A program made the position numbers and the translations under genes. Below, piece by piece: positions 7,524 to 15,507 of a stretch of DNA of 23,473 nt. This DNA comes from Gammaproteobacteria bacterium. Lineage in GTDB: Bacteria; Pseudomonadota; Gammaproteobacteria; Granulosicoccales; Granulosicoccaceae. The notes under the pieces were generated by a model that was given only the letters and a program-made list of their open reading frames with translations, had not been told where the DNA came from and did no database searches. The stretch is from positions 1 to 23,473 of the forward strand of contig JAHQVR010000153.1 of the NCBI GenBank assembly GCA_019634245.1, read 5' to 3'. Each line of letters opens with the position of its first letter. Positions within the stretch are counted from its first letter, which is position 1.

Positions 7524-8320
7524 AACTCACCAAGTTTTTTGTGGTCTTTGTCTACATACTGTTTTTAATGCTGCCCATTTACTGGCTGCTGAATATGAGT
7601 TTTAAGACCACCAATGAAATTTTGGGGGGTTTTAGCTGGTATCCGCAAAATTTTACGCTCGATAGCTACAAAACTATTTTCACCGACCCGACCTGGTATA
7701 ACGGCTACATCAACTCCATTACCTATGTGTTGATGAATACGGTGATCTCCGTGTCATTAGCGCTACCCGCTGCGTATGCGTTTTCTCGATACCGTTTCAT
7801 GGGTGATAAACACCTGTTCTTTTGGTTGCTGTCGAATCGGATGGCACCACCGGCGGTATTTGTGTTGCCGTTTGTCGAACTGTATTCTGCAATGAGCCTG
7901 TTTGATACACCGTTGGCCGTCGCACTCGCACATTGTTTATTCAATGTACCACTGGCGGTTTGGATACTCGAAGGGTTTATGTCTGGAGTGCCACGAGAGG
8001 TGGATGAAACCGCCTATATTGATGGCTATTCATTCCCACATTTTTTCGTCAAGATTTTTATGCCGCTGATTGCAGCGGGTATCGGTGTCACCGCTTTTTT
8101 CTGCTTTATGTTTAGCTGGGTAGAAATGCTGCTGGCCAAGAACCTGACTTCAGTGGCGGCAAAGCCCATCGTGGCCATCATGACGCGGACCTCGTCGACC
8201 GCTGGCTATGAACTGGGCTTGCTCGCTGCGGCTGGTGCATTAACCATTGTGCCCGGTGCGATCGTTATCTGGTTCGTGCGTAAATACATTGCCAAGGGTT
8301 TTGCCCTGGGGAGAGTGTAA
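7520..8320 (+). CDS. glpQ: GlpQ, glycerol ABC transporter permease
   Basis: Second permease, MalG/UgpE type, 266 aa with about six membrane helices. The name follows the rhizobial GlpSTPQUV system and does not mean the glycerophosphodiesterase. The EAA-type loop is EVDETAYIDGYSFPHFFVKI (residues 160-179) followed by FMPL. The frame is open from an upstream GTG at 7478, but ATG 7520 forms a 4-nt ATGA overlap with the glpP stop and gives a standard N-terminus (MKLTKFFVVFVYILFLMLP), so it is preferred. glpU begins 2 nt after its stop. Confidence 0.93.
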   Translation: MKLTKFFVVFVYILFLMLPIYWLLNMSFKTTNEILGGFSWYPQNFTLDSYKTIFTDPTWYNGYINSITYVLMNTVISVSLALPAAYAFSRYRFMGDKHLFFWLLSNRMAPPAVFVLPFVELYSAMSLFDTPLAVALAHCLFNVPLAVWILEGFMSGVPREVDETAYIDGYSFPHFFVKIFMPLIAAGIGVTAFFCFMFSWVEMLLAKNLTSVAAKPIVAIMTRTSSTAGYELGLLAAAGALTIVPGAIVIWFVRKYIAKGFALGRV

Positions 8321-8322
8321 CA

Positions 8323-8607
8323 ATGCAGCCGTTAGCGTGGATGGCCTGGACATGGCACACCGGAGCGTTCTTTATATTTATCGCCGTGTGTTTAGTCACC
8401 ATGTTCGTATGGGAGTTGTTAAAACCCGGAGGAAGTCCTCGGTTGGGAATTCTCGGCTTAGACACCACACGCGGTGATCGACTGTTTATTTCGTTGCTCG
8501 GTAGCGCCTACATACACGTTGCCTGGCTAGGTTTAACCGACTTTCCACTTTGGTGGGGATCGGTGGTTGCGGTTATTTTTGCGCTTGCCGTTTTTCGGTG
8601 GGTGTGA
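8323..8607 (+). CDS. glpU: GlpU, small DUF2160-type membrane protein of the glycerol importer
   Basis: A 94-aa protein with three hydrophobic helices (about residues 13-33, 50-65 and 75-92) and the conserved segment LLKPGGSPRLGILGLDTTRG, then AYIHVAWLG. Proteins of this type (DUF2160) are encoded between the permease and binding-protein genes in glpSTPQUV operons; the name rests on that context and the sequence pattern. Its biochemical role is not established. It begins 2 nt after glpQ with GGGAGAG inside the glpQ end as ribosome binding site. The 124-nt gap after it, with a hairpin, sets it apart from glpV. Confidence 0.85.
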   Translation: MQPLAWMAWTWHTGAFFIFIAVCLVTMFVWELLKPGGSPRLGILGLDTTRGDRLFISLLGSAYIHVAWLGLTDFPLWWGSVVAVIFALAVFRWV

Positions 8608-8615
8608 GAGTGAAC

Positions 8616-8639
8616 GTGTTGAATCTATTGATTCAACAC
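8616..8639 (+). other. Intercistronic hairpin between glpU and glpV
   Basis: Perfect 10-bp inverted repeat GTGTTGAATC (8616-8625) and GATTCAACAC (8630-8639) with a 4-nt loop TATT. No T-tract follows, so it does not look like a Rho-independent terminator. It starts 8 nt after the glpU stop and about 90 nt before glpV. An RNA processing or stability role that sets binding-protein levels apart from membrane subunits is an inference. Confidence 0.65.
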
Positions 8640-8731
8640 AAGGTCAGTACGACTGCAGGGCTTGGATGCAGTTATCGACCCTAGTAAATAGTGGACTACA
8701 AGCACATCTTTTAATGGGAGGGTAATTAGTA

Positions 8732-10465
8732 ATGAAACGACAACTAGTGGCAACTTTCGTGGCCGCTGCTTTTACTGCCGGATCAGGGCAGGTGTTAGCG
8801 GATATGGCCGCTGCAGAAAAGTGGGTTAACGAAGAGTTTCAACCGTCTGCGATCAGTAAAGACGAGCAAATGGCGGAAATGGAATGGTTTATCAAAGCCT
8901 CAGAGCCTTTTAAGGGTCTTGAGATAAACGTGCTATCGGAAGGTATCCCGACGCATTCGTATGAATCGGAAACATTAACCAAAGCGTTTGAAGAAATCAC
9001 TGGGATCAAGGTAAATCACCAAATTCTCGGAGAAGGTGAAGTGGTGCAGGCGGTGCAAACCCAAATGCAAACTGGCCGCAATCTTTATGATGCTTATGTC
9101 AATGATTCCGATTTAATTGGTACGCACTCTCGGCTACAGCTCGCCGTGAACTTAACCGATTGGATGGCAGGCGAAGGCGCTGATGTCACATTGCCAACGC
9201 TTGATCTGGACGATTTTATGGGCATCCAGTTCACCACAGGCCCTGACGGTGATCTTTATCAGCTCCCGGATCAACAGTTCGCCAACCTGTACTGGTTCCG
9301 CAAAGACTGGTTTGATCGTGAAGATCTGCAAACTGCGTTCAAAGAAAAATATGGCTATGACTTGGGCGTGCCGATTAACTGGTCTGCCTATGAAGACATC
9401 GCAGAGTTTTTCTCTAATGATGTTAAACAGATCGATGGTGTGGATATCTACGGTCATATGGATTACGGCAAACGAGCACCAGATTTGGGCTGGCGTATGA
9501 CAGATGCCTGGTTATCGATGGCCGGTGCCGGAAGTCCTGGTGAGCCTAACGGTATACCCATCGATGAATGGGGAATTCGTATGGAGGCAGGGTCATGCAA
9601 TCCTTCAGGAGCCTCGGTAAGTCGCGGTGGAGCTGCCAATGGTCCGGCGGCTGTTTATGCAATTAGCAAATGGGATGAGTGGCTACGCAACTACGCACCT
9701 CCTGGCGCTGCGAGCTATGATTTCTATCAGTCCTTGCCTGCACTGAGCCAAGGTAACGTGGCGCAGCAGATTTTTTGGTATACCGCGTTTACCGCCGATA
9801 TGGTGGCCTCAAAAGCCGATGGCAATAACACCGTCGATGATGAGGGCAATCCATTATGGCGTATGGCACCTTCACCACATGGGCCTTATTGGGAAGAGGG
9901 TCAGAAGGTGGGTTACCAGGATGTAGGTTCTTGGACTATTTTGAAATCCACACCGGTTGAGCGTGCTAAGGCAGCTTGGTTGTATGCACAGTTTGCTGTG
10001 TCAAAGACCGTTGATGTGAAGAAGAGTCACGTGGGTTTAACCTTTATTCGGGATTCTTCAGTTCGTCATGAGTCGTTTTCCGAACGTGCGCCAAAGCTCG
10101 GCGGCTTGGTAGAGTTTTACCGCTCGCCGGATCGAGTGCGTTGGTCGCCAACGGGCATCAATGTTCCTGACTATCCCAAGCTTGCACAAATCTGGTGGCA
10201 GCAAATCGGTGATGTAAACTCCGGTGCTTTTACCGCCCAGGAAGCAATGGATAGATTGGCTGAAGAGATGGATTTGGTCATGTCTCGTATGCAGTCGGCG
10301 GATGAAGGCGCTAATGTTTACGGTGGATGTGGTCCGCGTTTGAATGAGCCTAAGGATGCGTCTGAATGGCTCGGCAAAGGTGGTGCGAAAGCCAAGCTGG
10401 ATAATGAAAAGCCTCAAGGCGAAACCATTGCCTATGATGAGCTGATCAAGCAATGGGCTCAATGA
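8732..10465 (+). CDS. glpV: GlpV, periplasmic glycerol-binding protein
   Basis: Solute-binding component that delivers glycerol to GlpPQ. The 577-aa length is large for a family-1 binding protein but usual for GlpV. A Sec signal peptide occupies residues 1-23 (MKRQLVATFVAAAFTAGSGQ, then VLA) with cleavage expected before DMAAAEKW. Two cysteines, in EAGSCNPSG and YGGCGPRL, may form a periplasmic disulfide. Binding-protein features include GEGEVVQAVQTQMQTGRNLY and DLYQLPDQQFANLYWFRKDW. A strong ribosome binding site, GGGAGGG (8716-8722), lies 9 nt before the ATG, consistent with the high expression needed. Hairpins lie in both flanking gaps (8616-8639 and 10515-10537). Confidence 0.94.
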   Translation: MKRQLVATFVAAAFTAGSGQVLADMAAAEKWVNEEFQPSAISKDEQMAEMEWFIKASEPFKGLEINVLSEGIPTHSYESETLTKAFEEITGIKVNHQILGEGEVVQAVQTQMQTGRNLYDAYVNDSDLIGTHSRLQLAVNLTDWMAGEGADVTLPTLDLDDFMGIQFTTGPDGDLYQLPDQQFANLYWFRKDWFDREDLQTAFKEKYGYDLGVPINWSAYEDIAEFFSNDVKQIDGVDIYGHMDYGKRAPDLGWRMTDAWLSMAGAGSPGEPNGIPIDEWGIRMEAGSCNPSGASVSRGGAANGPAAVYAISKWDEWLRNYAPPGAASYDFYQSLPALSQGNVAQQIFWYTAFTADMVASKADGNNTVDDEGNPLWRMAPSPHGPYWEEGQKVGYQDVGSWTILKSTPVERAKAAWLYAQFAVSKTVDVKKSHVGLTFIRDSSVRHESFSERAPKLGGLVEFYRSPDRVRWSPTGINVPDYPKLAQIWWQQIGDVNSGAFTAQEAMDRLAEEMDLVMSRMQSADEGANVYGGCGPRLNEPKDASEWLGKGGAKAKLDNEKPQGETIAYDELIKQWAQ

Positions 10466-10514
10466 ACCTGGGTCTTTGATGTACATCTACTGTTGATGTG
10501 AGTGAGGTTTCGGT

Positions 10515-10537
10515 GGGTTACCGAATCTTGGTAACCC
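10515..10537 (+). terminator. Hairpin after glpV (attenuator or mRNA stabiliser)
   Basis: Perfect 8-bp stem GGGTTACC (10515-10522) and GGTAACCC (10530-10537) with a 7-nt loop, extendable by a G-C pair flanked by G-T wobbles. The following GCTGGAATCTTTATTT is only mildly T-rich, so termination would be partial at best. Its position 49 nt after the binding-protein stop and before glpD fits a 3' mRNA stabiliser or attenuator lowering glpD relative to glpV. Confidence 0.55.
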
Positions 10538-10615
10538 GCTGGAATCTTTATTTCGTAAGAAGTTAAAAGTTATACCGAAAGAAATGGAAATTTGTCTGCC
10601 CCCGAGGGCACCTAC

Positions 10616-12154
10616 ATGACCGGTAATGTTTCAACAACTACCTGCGACTACGATCTTCTCGTTATTGGTGGTGGGATCAATGGTGCGGGCATTGCCAGAG
10701 ATGCGGCTGGCCGCGGTTTGTCCGTGGCACTGTACGAAAAAGAGGATCTGGCGCAGCATACGTCTTCGGCCAGCACGAAACTTATTCACGGCGGCCTACG
10801 TTATCTAGAACACTACGACTTTATGCTGGTGCGTCATGCGCTTCAAGAGCGTGAAGTACTCTTAAAAGCAGCGCCGCATATTATATGGCCGCTGCGTTTC
10901 ATTCTGCCGCACCATCGTTCACTCAGGCCCCGATGGCTGATTCGCTTAGGATTATTTTTGTACGACCATATCGGTGGTCGAAAAATTCTGCCTAAGTCCC
11001 ACTCCGTGGATTTAACCACTCATGTTTCTGGGCAAGCCCTGAAAAAAGAATTTACCCACGGTTTTGAGTATTCAGACTGTTGGGTGCAGGATGCGCGTTT
11101 GGTGGTATTGAATGTGATGGATGCTGCACTCAAAGGTTGCGAAGTACGCGTACGTTCTGAGGTCACAGATTTGGTTCGCGAAGACGGATTTTGGACCGTT
11201 CACACAAACGACAATAATACGGGTGAAACGGCTTCGGTGACCGCTAGGCTTATCGTCAATGCTTCCGGTCCATGGGTAGAAAAAACCTTGGACCTCGATG
11301 AAGAACATGACGCACGTTATGCGACTCGCCTAGTTAAGGGAAGCCACATAGTCGTACCTAAATTGTTTGATCATCCTTACACGTATATATTTCAAAATGC
11401 GGATAACCGCATTATCTTTGCCGTCCCCTATGAGGGAGACTACACACTGCTCGGTACTACCGACATGGAAATAGATGGTGAGCCCGATGCGGTTGAGATC
11501 GACAACAGCGAAGTTGCCTATATATGTGCAGCGGCCAGTGAGTACTTTGAAAAAAGTATCGATCCGGAGACTGTGGTTTGGACCTATTCAGGCGTACGAC
11601 CGCTTTATGACGATGCATCAGCGAATGCTTCAAAAGTAACTCGCGACTATAAACTGGATTTAGATACCCGAAAAAATGCGCCCATTCTTTCCGTGTATGG
11701 CGGCAAGATCACCACCTATCGAAAACTCGCTGATCATGCCATGGAGATGCTGAGCGCGCATCTATCGATGCAAAAAGGTGATTGGACAGAATCTGCACCT
11801 CTACCGGGTGGGGACATTCCAGGATCAGATTTTGATGCATATGTGGCTAACCAAAAGCGTGTTTATCCATGGATGGATGCCGACGTGTTGTACGACTATG
11901 CACGCAACTATGGCACTCGGCTTGACCAGCTTTTGCAAGACTGCGCTTCAATGAGCGATTTAGGTCAACACTTTGGTGGGCTTTTGTATCAACGAGAAGT
12001 GGATTATCTGGTTGAACACGAATGGGCACAAACGGCAGAGGATGTTCTTTGGCGCCGGTCGAAAAAAGGTCTGCAGCTCACCGATACGGAAGCAGAAGTG
12101 CTCACGGGTTATCTGAATAAGCAGCACACCGAGTCTGGATCGGACGCGGCCTAG
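10616..12154 (+). CDS. glpD: GlpD, aerobic glycerol-3-phosphate dehydrogenase
   Basis: FAD enzyme of the inner-membrane surface oxidising sn-glycerol 3-phosphate to dihydroxyacetone phosphate and passing electrons to the quinone pool. The 512-aa product aligns with E. coli GlpD (501 aa) nearly throughout. The dinucleotide motif GGGINGAG is at residues 18-25, followed by SSASTKLIHGGLRYLEHYDF, GFEYSDCWVQDARLV, KGSHIVVPK, LLGTTDMEI, WTYSGVRPLYDD and VYGGKITTYRKLA. ATG 10616 is chosen because GAGGG at 10604-10608 sits 7 nt before it; an in-frame TTG at 10592 would bury that site. It completes the pathway started by GlpSTPQUV and GlpK. The 150-nt gap to glpV contains the hairpin above. Confidence 0.96.
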   Translation: MTGNVSTTTCDYDLLVIGGGINGAGIARDAAGRGLSVALYEKEDLAQHTSSASTKLIHGGLRYLEHYDFMLVRHALQEREVLLKAAPHIIWPLRFILPHHRSLRPRWLIRLGLFLYDHIGGRKILPKSHSVDLTTHVSGQALKKEFTHGFEYSDCWVQDARLVVLNVMDAALKGCEVRVRSEVTDLVREDGFWTVHTNDNNTGETASVTARLIVNASGPWVEKTLDLDEEHDARYATRLVKGSHIVVPKLFDHPYTYIFQNADNRIIFAVPYEGDYTLLGTTDMEIDGEPDAVEIDNSEVAYICAAASEYFEKSIDPETVVWTYSGVRPLYDDASANASKVTRDYKLDLDTRKNAPILSVYGGKITTYRKLADHAMEMLSAHLSMQKGDWTESAPLPGGDIPGSDFDAYVANQKRVYPWMDADVLYDYARNYGTRLDQLLQDCASMSDLGQHFGGLLYQREVDYLVEHEWAQTAEDVLWRRSKKGLQLTDTEAEVLTGYLNKQHTESGSDAA

Positions 12155-12319
12155 ATCGAGAACGTCAATTCAAGCGCCATATACTGGCAGACTTGTGCGT
12201 TCGAGCCATAGCAACAGCACTACTCCAAAACCCAACTGCTCCAACTGAATTCGTGACTGAGAGACAGAAATCGCGCATCATCTCACTCCAGCCTCTGAAA
12301 AGGCATCTGTAGTTTACTC

Positions 12320-13210
12320 TTGAATACTTCATCCCCTCGGCTCTCTGATTACGCGCTCTTGACTGGATTGGCCATCATATTTGGCTCCAGTTTTATGTTT
12401 ACCAGTATCGCCGTTCAAGAATTGTCTCCAGTGGTGCTAGCTTGGTTGCGCGTATTTATCGCCTTGTTGATCCTGTACCCCCTGATGTGGATGGCAGGAG
12501 AGCATTTACCAAAAAGTGGGCGCTTGTGGCTCTTTATTGTCGCATCGGCGTTATTCGGTAATGCGATACCGTTTTGGCTCATCGGCTGGGGTCAGATAAA
12601 GGTTGAAGCGGGCTTGACGGCGATCTTTATGGCGATCATGCCATTGACAACCATTGTGCTTGCTCAGTTTTTTACTCAAGACGAGAAGTTGAATCGTTGG
12701 AAAGTGTGTGGTGTGTTGTTTGGTCTCGCTGGTGTGATTGTCTTAATGGGATGGGATGCGCTGCGTTCAATCGGTGATGACACGCTGCGTCAATTGGCTA
12801 TCTTGCTGGCGGCAGTCTGTTACGCCATCAATGCCATCATTACTAAGCAACTGCTGAGCGTGCCAAAAAAATCAATGATTGCTGCGTTGATGTTGAGCTC
12901 GGTACTGCTATTGTTGCCGTGGTTGCTCATCGAGGCCCCTTGGTCTGTTCGGCCATCAGCAACAGCCATCGGTGCCGTGGTGATGCTGGCTATTGGGCCT
13001 ACCGCGATTGCCACGCTGTTAATTCTGGTCATTATTGATCGTCAGGGCGCATCGTTTCTAAGCCAGATTAATTTTATGGTGCCAGTGTTTGGTGTGCTTT
13101 TTGGCACCGTGTTCTTAGCCGAGCGACTTTCACCGAATGCTTACATCGCCCTAGTGCTGATTCTGGTGGGTGTGGCGCTGTCGCGGTGGGGTAATCAGCG
13201 CGAGAACTGA
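12320..13210 (+). CDS. EamA/DMT-family transporter, second copy next to the glp genes
   Basis: 296 residues, about ten hydrophobic helices in two EamA repeats; the family N-terminus is visible (GLAIIFGSSFMFTSIAVQEL, then LAWLRVFIALLI). It resembles the glpK-linked EamA protein in layout, so the glycerol cluster carries one at each end. The start is the rare TTG 12320 with no strong ribosome binding site; no ATG before it fits. The 165 nt between glpD and this gene show no clear terminator, so readthrough from glpD is possible. The TGA stop (13208-13210) lies inside the left end of the second inverted-repeat element, so insertion of that element may have set the C-terminus. Substrate unknown. 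Confidence 0.88.
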   Translation: MNTSSPRLSDYALLTGLAIIFGSSFMFTSIAVQELSPVVLAWLRVFIALLILYPLMWMAGEHLPKSGRLWLFIVASALFGNAIPFWLIGWGQIKVEAGLTAIFMAIMPLTTIVLAQFFTQDEKLNRWKVCGVLFGLAGVIVLMGWDALRSIGDDTLRQLAILLAAVCYAINAIITKQLLSVPKKSMIAALMLSSVLLLLPWLLIEAPWSVRPSATAIGAVVMLAIGPTAIATLLILVIIDRQGASFLSQINFMVPVFGVLFGTVFLAERLSPNAYIALVLILVGVALSRWGNQREN

Positions 13211-13357
13211 CCTAATCCGCTGTTGGTGAGTACCGCTGGAGACCGCCATGCACAAGGGTTTAACGGCCTCGAAGCCCGGCTGCCGACCCAAAAGGGTGAA
13301 AAATCCCAGTCAATCGGATGGTGCCAGCTAGCCACCAACAGCCAATTAGCCCAGTTT
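13205..13357. repeat. ~153-bp inverted-repeat element, copy 2
   Basis: Same ends and orientation as 2924-3078: AACTGACCTAAT.CGCTGTTGGTGAG on the left and CCACCAACA..CAATTAGCCCAGTTT on the right. The inner stem differs: GCTGG.ACC pairs with GGT.CCAGC here, where copy 1 pairs GCCC with GGGC. Both copies keep the same internal mismatch (AC opposite CC) near the ends. The left end overlaps the stop codon of the upstream EamA gene. Together with 13358-13513 it fills the 303-bp gap before the chemoreceptor gene; that remainder holds a small hairpin (GATGCA-ACCCC-TGCATC, 13466-13482) and nothing else I can identify. Confidence 0.8.
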
Positions 13358-13513
13358 GGAAAAATCGTGACAGGCCTCTAAAGATCCGCGCTCTGCTGCC
13401 GCCAAAGCCATTGTAGATTTGTGCAATTTACGGATTTCGGCACAGAAAGCCGGATCGAACCACCGGATGCAACCCCTGCATCTAAGCTATTCGCAAACAA
13501 GGAGTGTTTGGCG

Positions 13514-15298
13514 TTGAAAACTGGACTTTCTAATCTCTTCAAAGGTGAGTCCCCAAATGGCACCAAGATGCCTGGTGGGCAAAAGTATCAAGAACTAATC
13601 AGTAAGATCGATGCTATTCATCGAGTTAACGCCGTTATCGAGTTCGAACTGGACGGCACGATCATCACCGCCAACGATAATTTCCTGCATTGTATGGGTT
13701 ATGAACTCAGCGAAATTCAGGGGAAACATCACAGTATGTTTGTCACTGAATCCGAAAAACGCAGTGATGCCTATGTGAAGCATTGGGAAAAATTGCGTGC
13801 TGGCGAGTTCATTGAAACGGATTTTCAGCGGCTGGCAAAGGATGGTTCCGAAATTTGGATTCACGCTAGCTATAATGCAATTCTAGATGAAGCTGGGAAG
13901 CCTTATAAGGTCATTAAATTTGCATCCGACATTACCGAGCATAAACTGCGGCGCTCAGATTATCGTGGTCAGATTGAGGCAATCAATAAATCACAGGCAG
14001 TTATTGAATTCTCTTTGGATGGCATCATTCTCGATGCTAATCAGAATTTTCTAGATGCAGTAGGGTATCGATTGGAGGAAGTTAAAGGCAAGCATCATCG
14101 GATTTTTGTGCCCGAGCAGATAGCCCAGGGTGCTGAATATCAAAAGTTTTGGGATAATTTAAGCAAAGGCCAGCACGAGGCTGGTGAATTTCATCGAGTG
14201 GGTAAGCAAGGTAACGATATCTGGATACAAGCGTCTTACAATCCCATATTAGATTTAAACGGCAAGCCGTTCAAAGTCGTTAAGTACGCATCAGATATTA
14301 CAGCGCAACATGAGCTCCGTAATACCGTTGAAACGGTGCTGAAAAATACGTCTACAGCCATCAAAGCATTATCGGAAGGCGACCTGACACAACGAATGGA
14401 AGGTGAGTATGAGGGCGATTTCGCTCAACTCCAGCAAGACGTAAACAACTGCTTCCATAAGTTAAACCACACCTTAAGTGAAATTCGAGTGCTCGCGGAT
14501 GATGTTAAAACCGATTCTGCAAATATCGCCGGCGGTAACGAAAATCTAAGTCAACGCACTCAGCAGCAGGCAGCCAGTGTTGAAGAAACGGCGGCGTCCT
14601 TAGAAGAAATGACCACCGCCGTTAGTCAGAACGCCAACAATACCAAGCAGGCAAATCAGATCGTGCTTAGCGCTGCAGACAAAGCCAAAGAAGGTGGTGA
14701 GACGGTCAGTTCTGCCATCGAGGCGATGCGTGAATTGGACGAATCGAGTAAAAAAATTACTAACATTATTGGTGTCATCGATGAGATTGCGTTCCAAACC
14801 AACTTGTTGGCTCTCAATGCTGCAGTAGAAGCCGCCCGCGCAGGGGAACAAGGTCGTGGGTTTGCAGTGGTCGCCAGCGAAGTTCGGGGTCTGGCAGGCC
14901 GTAGCTCTGACGCAGCTAAAGAGATTAAGGACTTGATCAAGGACAGTGAAAAGCGGGTTGAACAAAGTAGCCTTTTGGTCAATAAGTCCGGGACGGTGCT
15001 GGAAGAGATTGTGGATATTGTCACCGAGGTAAAAGAGTTGGTGAGTAATATTGCTTCTGCAGGAGTGGAACAGTCAGAAGGTATTGAAGGTGTTAATCAG
15101 TCGTTAACTCAGATTGATGAGATCACCCAAGACAATTCATCGCTGGTCGATCAAGCAACGACCGCTAGTAGCAATTTAAATGAGCGCGCACAGCGGCTCA
15201 ATGCCTTGGTAGCTGCATTTAAAGTGCACACTGGAGATCATCAGTACGACTCAGGTGTGGATTCAATCGAAGAATTGCCGAAAGTGGCTAACGGCTAA
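13514..15298 (+). CDS. Soluble chemoreceptor with tandem PAS domains (BdlA/Aer-like)
   Basis: A cytoplasmic methyl-accepting signalling protein of about 594 aa. Two PAS domains with PAC motifs (about residues 32-143 and 154-264) are clearly duplicates: each reads DG-I--AN-NFL---GY, GKHH--FV and IWI-ASYN, ending in V-K-ASDIT. A HAMP-like piece (ALSEGDLTQRMEGEYEGDF) leads to the MCP signalling hairpin, whose invariant tip IAFQTNLLALNAAVEAARAG and GRGFAVVASEVR are near residue 420-465. No transmembrane helix was seen. TTG 13514 is chosen because AAGGAG (13499-13504) sits 9 nt upstream; a GTG at 13421 opens the frame earlier but gives unfamily-like residues. The layout matches Pseudomonas BdlA (biofilm dispersal) and energy-taxis receptors. 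No che genes are adjacent; cofactor unknown. Confidence 0.93.
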   Translation: MKTGLSNLFKGESPNGTKMPGGQKYQELISKIDAIHRVNAVIEFELDGTIITANDNFLHCMGYELSEIQGKHHSMFVTESEKRSDAYVKHWEKLRAGEFIETDFQRLAKDGSEIWIHASYNAILDEAGKPYKVIKFASDITEHKLRRSDYRGQIEAINKSQAVIEFSLDGIILDANQNFLDAVGYRLEEVKGKHHRIFVPEQIAQGAEYQKFWDNLSKGQHEAGEFHRVGKQGNDIWIQASYNPILDLNGKPFKVVKYASDITAQHELRNTVETVLKNTSTAIKALSEGDLTQRMEGEYEGDFAQLQQDVNNCFHKLNHTLSEIRVLADDVKTDSANIAGGNENLSQRTQQQAASVEETAASLEEMTTAVSQNANNTKQANQIVLSAADKAKEGGETVSSAIEAMRELDESSKKITNIIGVIDEIAFQTNLLALNAAVEAARAGEQGRGFAVVASEVRGLAGRSSDAAKEIKDLIKDSEKRVEQSSLLVNKSGTVLEEIVDIVTEVKELVSNIASAGVEQSEGIEGVNQSLTQIDEITQDNSSLVDQATTASSNLNERAQRLNALVAAFKVHTGDHQYDSGVDSIEELPKVANG

Positions 15299-15352
15299 GC
15301 TCACGACAGCTGGAATGTGGCGTCTTTGCATTGCAGTATCCCTTCAATTCAA

Positions 15353-15377
15353 CACCACCCCATCTCCTGGGGTGGTG
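15353..15377 (+). terminator. Hairpin after the chemoreceptor gene
   Basis: Perfect 9-bp GC-rich stem CACCACCCC (15353-15361) and GGGGTGGTG (15369-15377), loop ATCTCCT, 54 nt after the stop. The downstream strand is CAACACAAACC, not a T-tract, so it is an atypical terminator or an mRNA 3'-end stabiliser. It separates the receptor from the promoter of the protease gene. Confidence 0.55.
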
Positions 15378-15406
15378 CAACACAAACCCTCCATCCGTGA
15401 TCTGTG

Positions 15407-15437
15407 CCGTATAACCATACGGTGACCGTCGTATAAT
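15407..15437 (+). promoter_or_regulatory. Candidate promoter and operator of the HtrA-type protease gene
   Basis: A perfect -10 box TATAAT lies at 15432-15437. The -35 region lacks a good match but is occupied by a perfect palindrome CCGTAT-AACC-ATACGG (15407-15422), a possible operator or activator site. The leader to the protease start is 70 nt. Confidence 0.4.
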
Positions 15438-15507
15438 AAAACGAACGTGTTGTTGCTTTTCGCCACACAAGGTGTTGGCGTCTGTGAATGGTCTAGGGGT
15501 GTTGCAA

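Noticed and set aside
8616..8639. Rho-independent terminator between glpU and glpV
   Set aside because: The stem is perfect but only 4 of 10 pairs are G-C and no T-tract follows, so it is listed as a hairpin only.
13205..13357. Known riboswitch (cobalamin, glycine, TPP, c-di-GMP)
   Set aside because: None of the conserved cores I know for these classes is present, and the two copies sit in unrelated contexts, one overlapping a stop codon.
14600..15024. Long minus-strand ORFs within the chemoreceptor signalling domain
   Set aside because: Antisense shadows of the highly conserved MCP hairpin, without family features.
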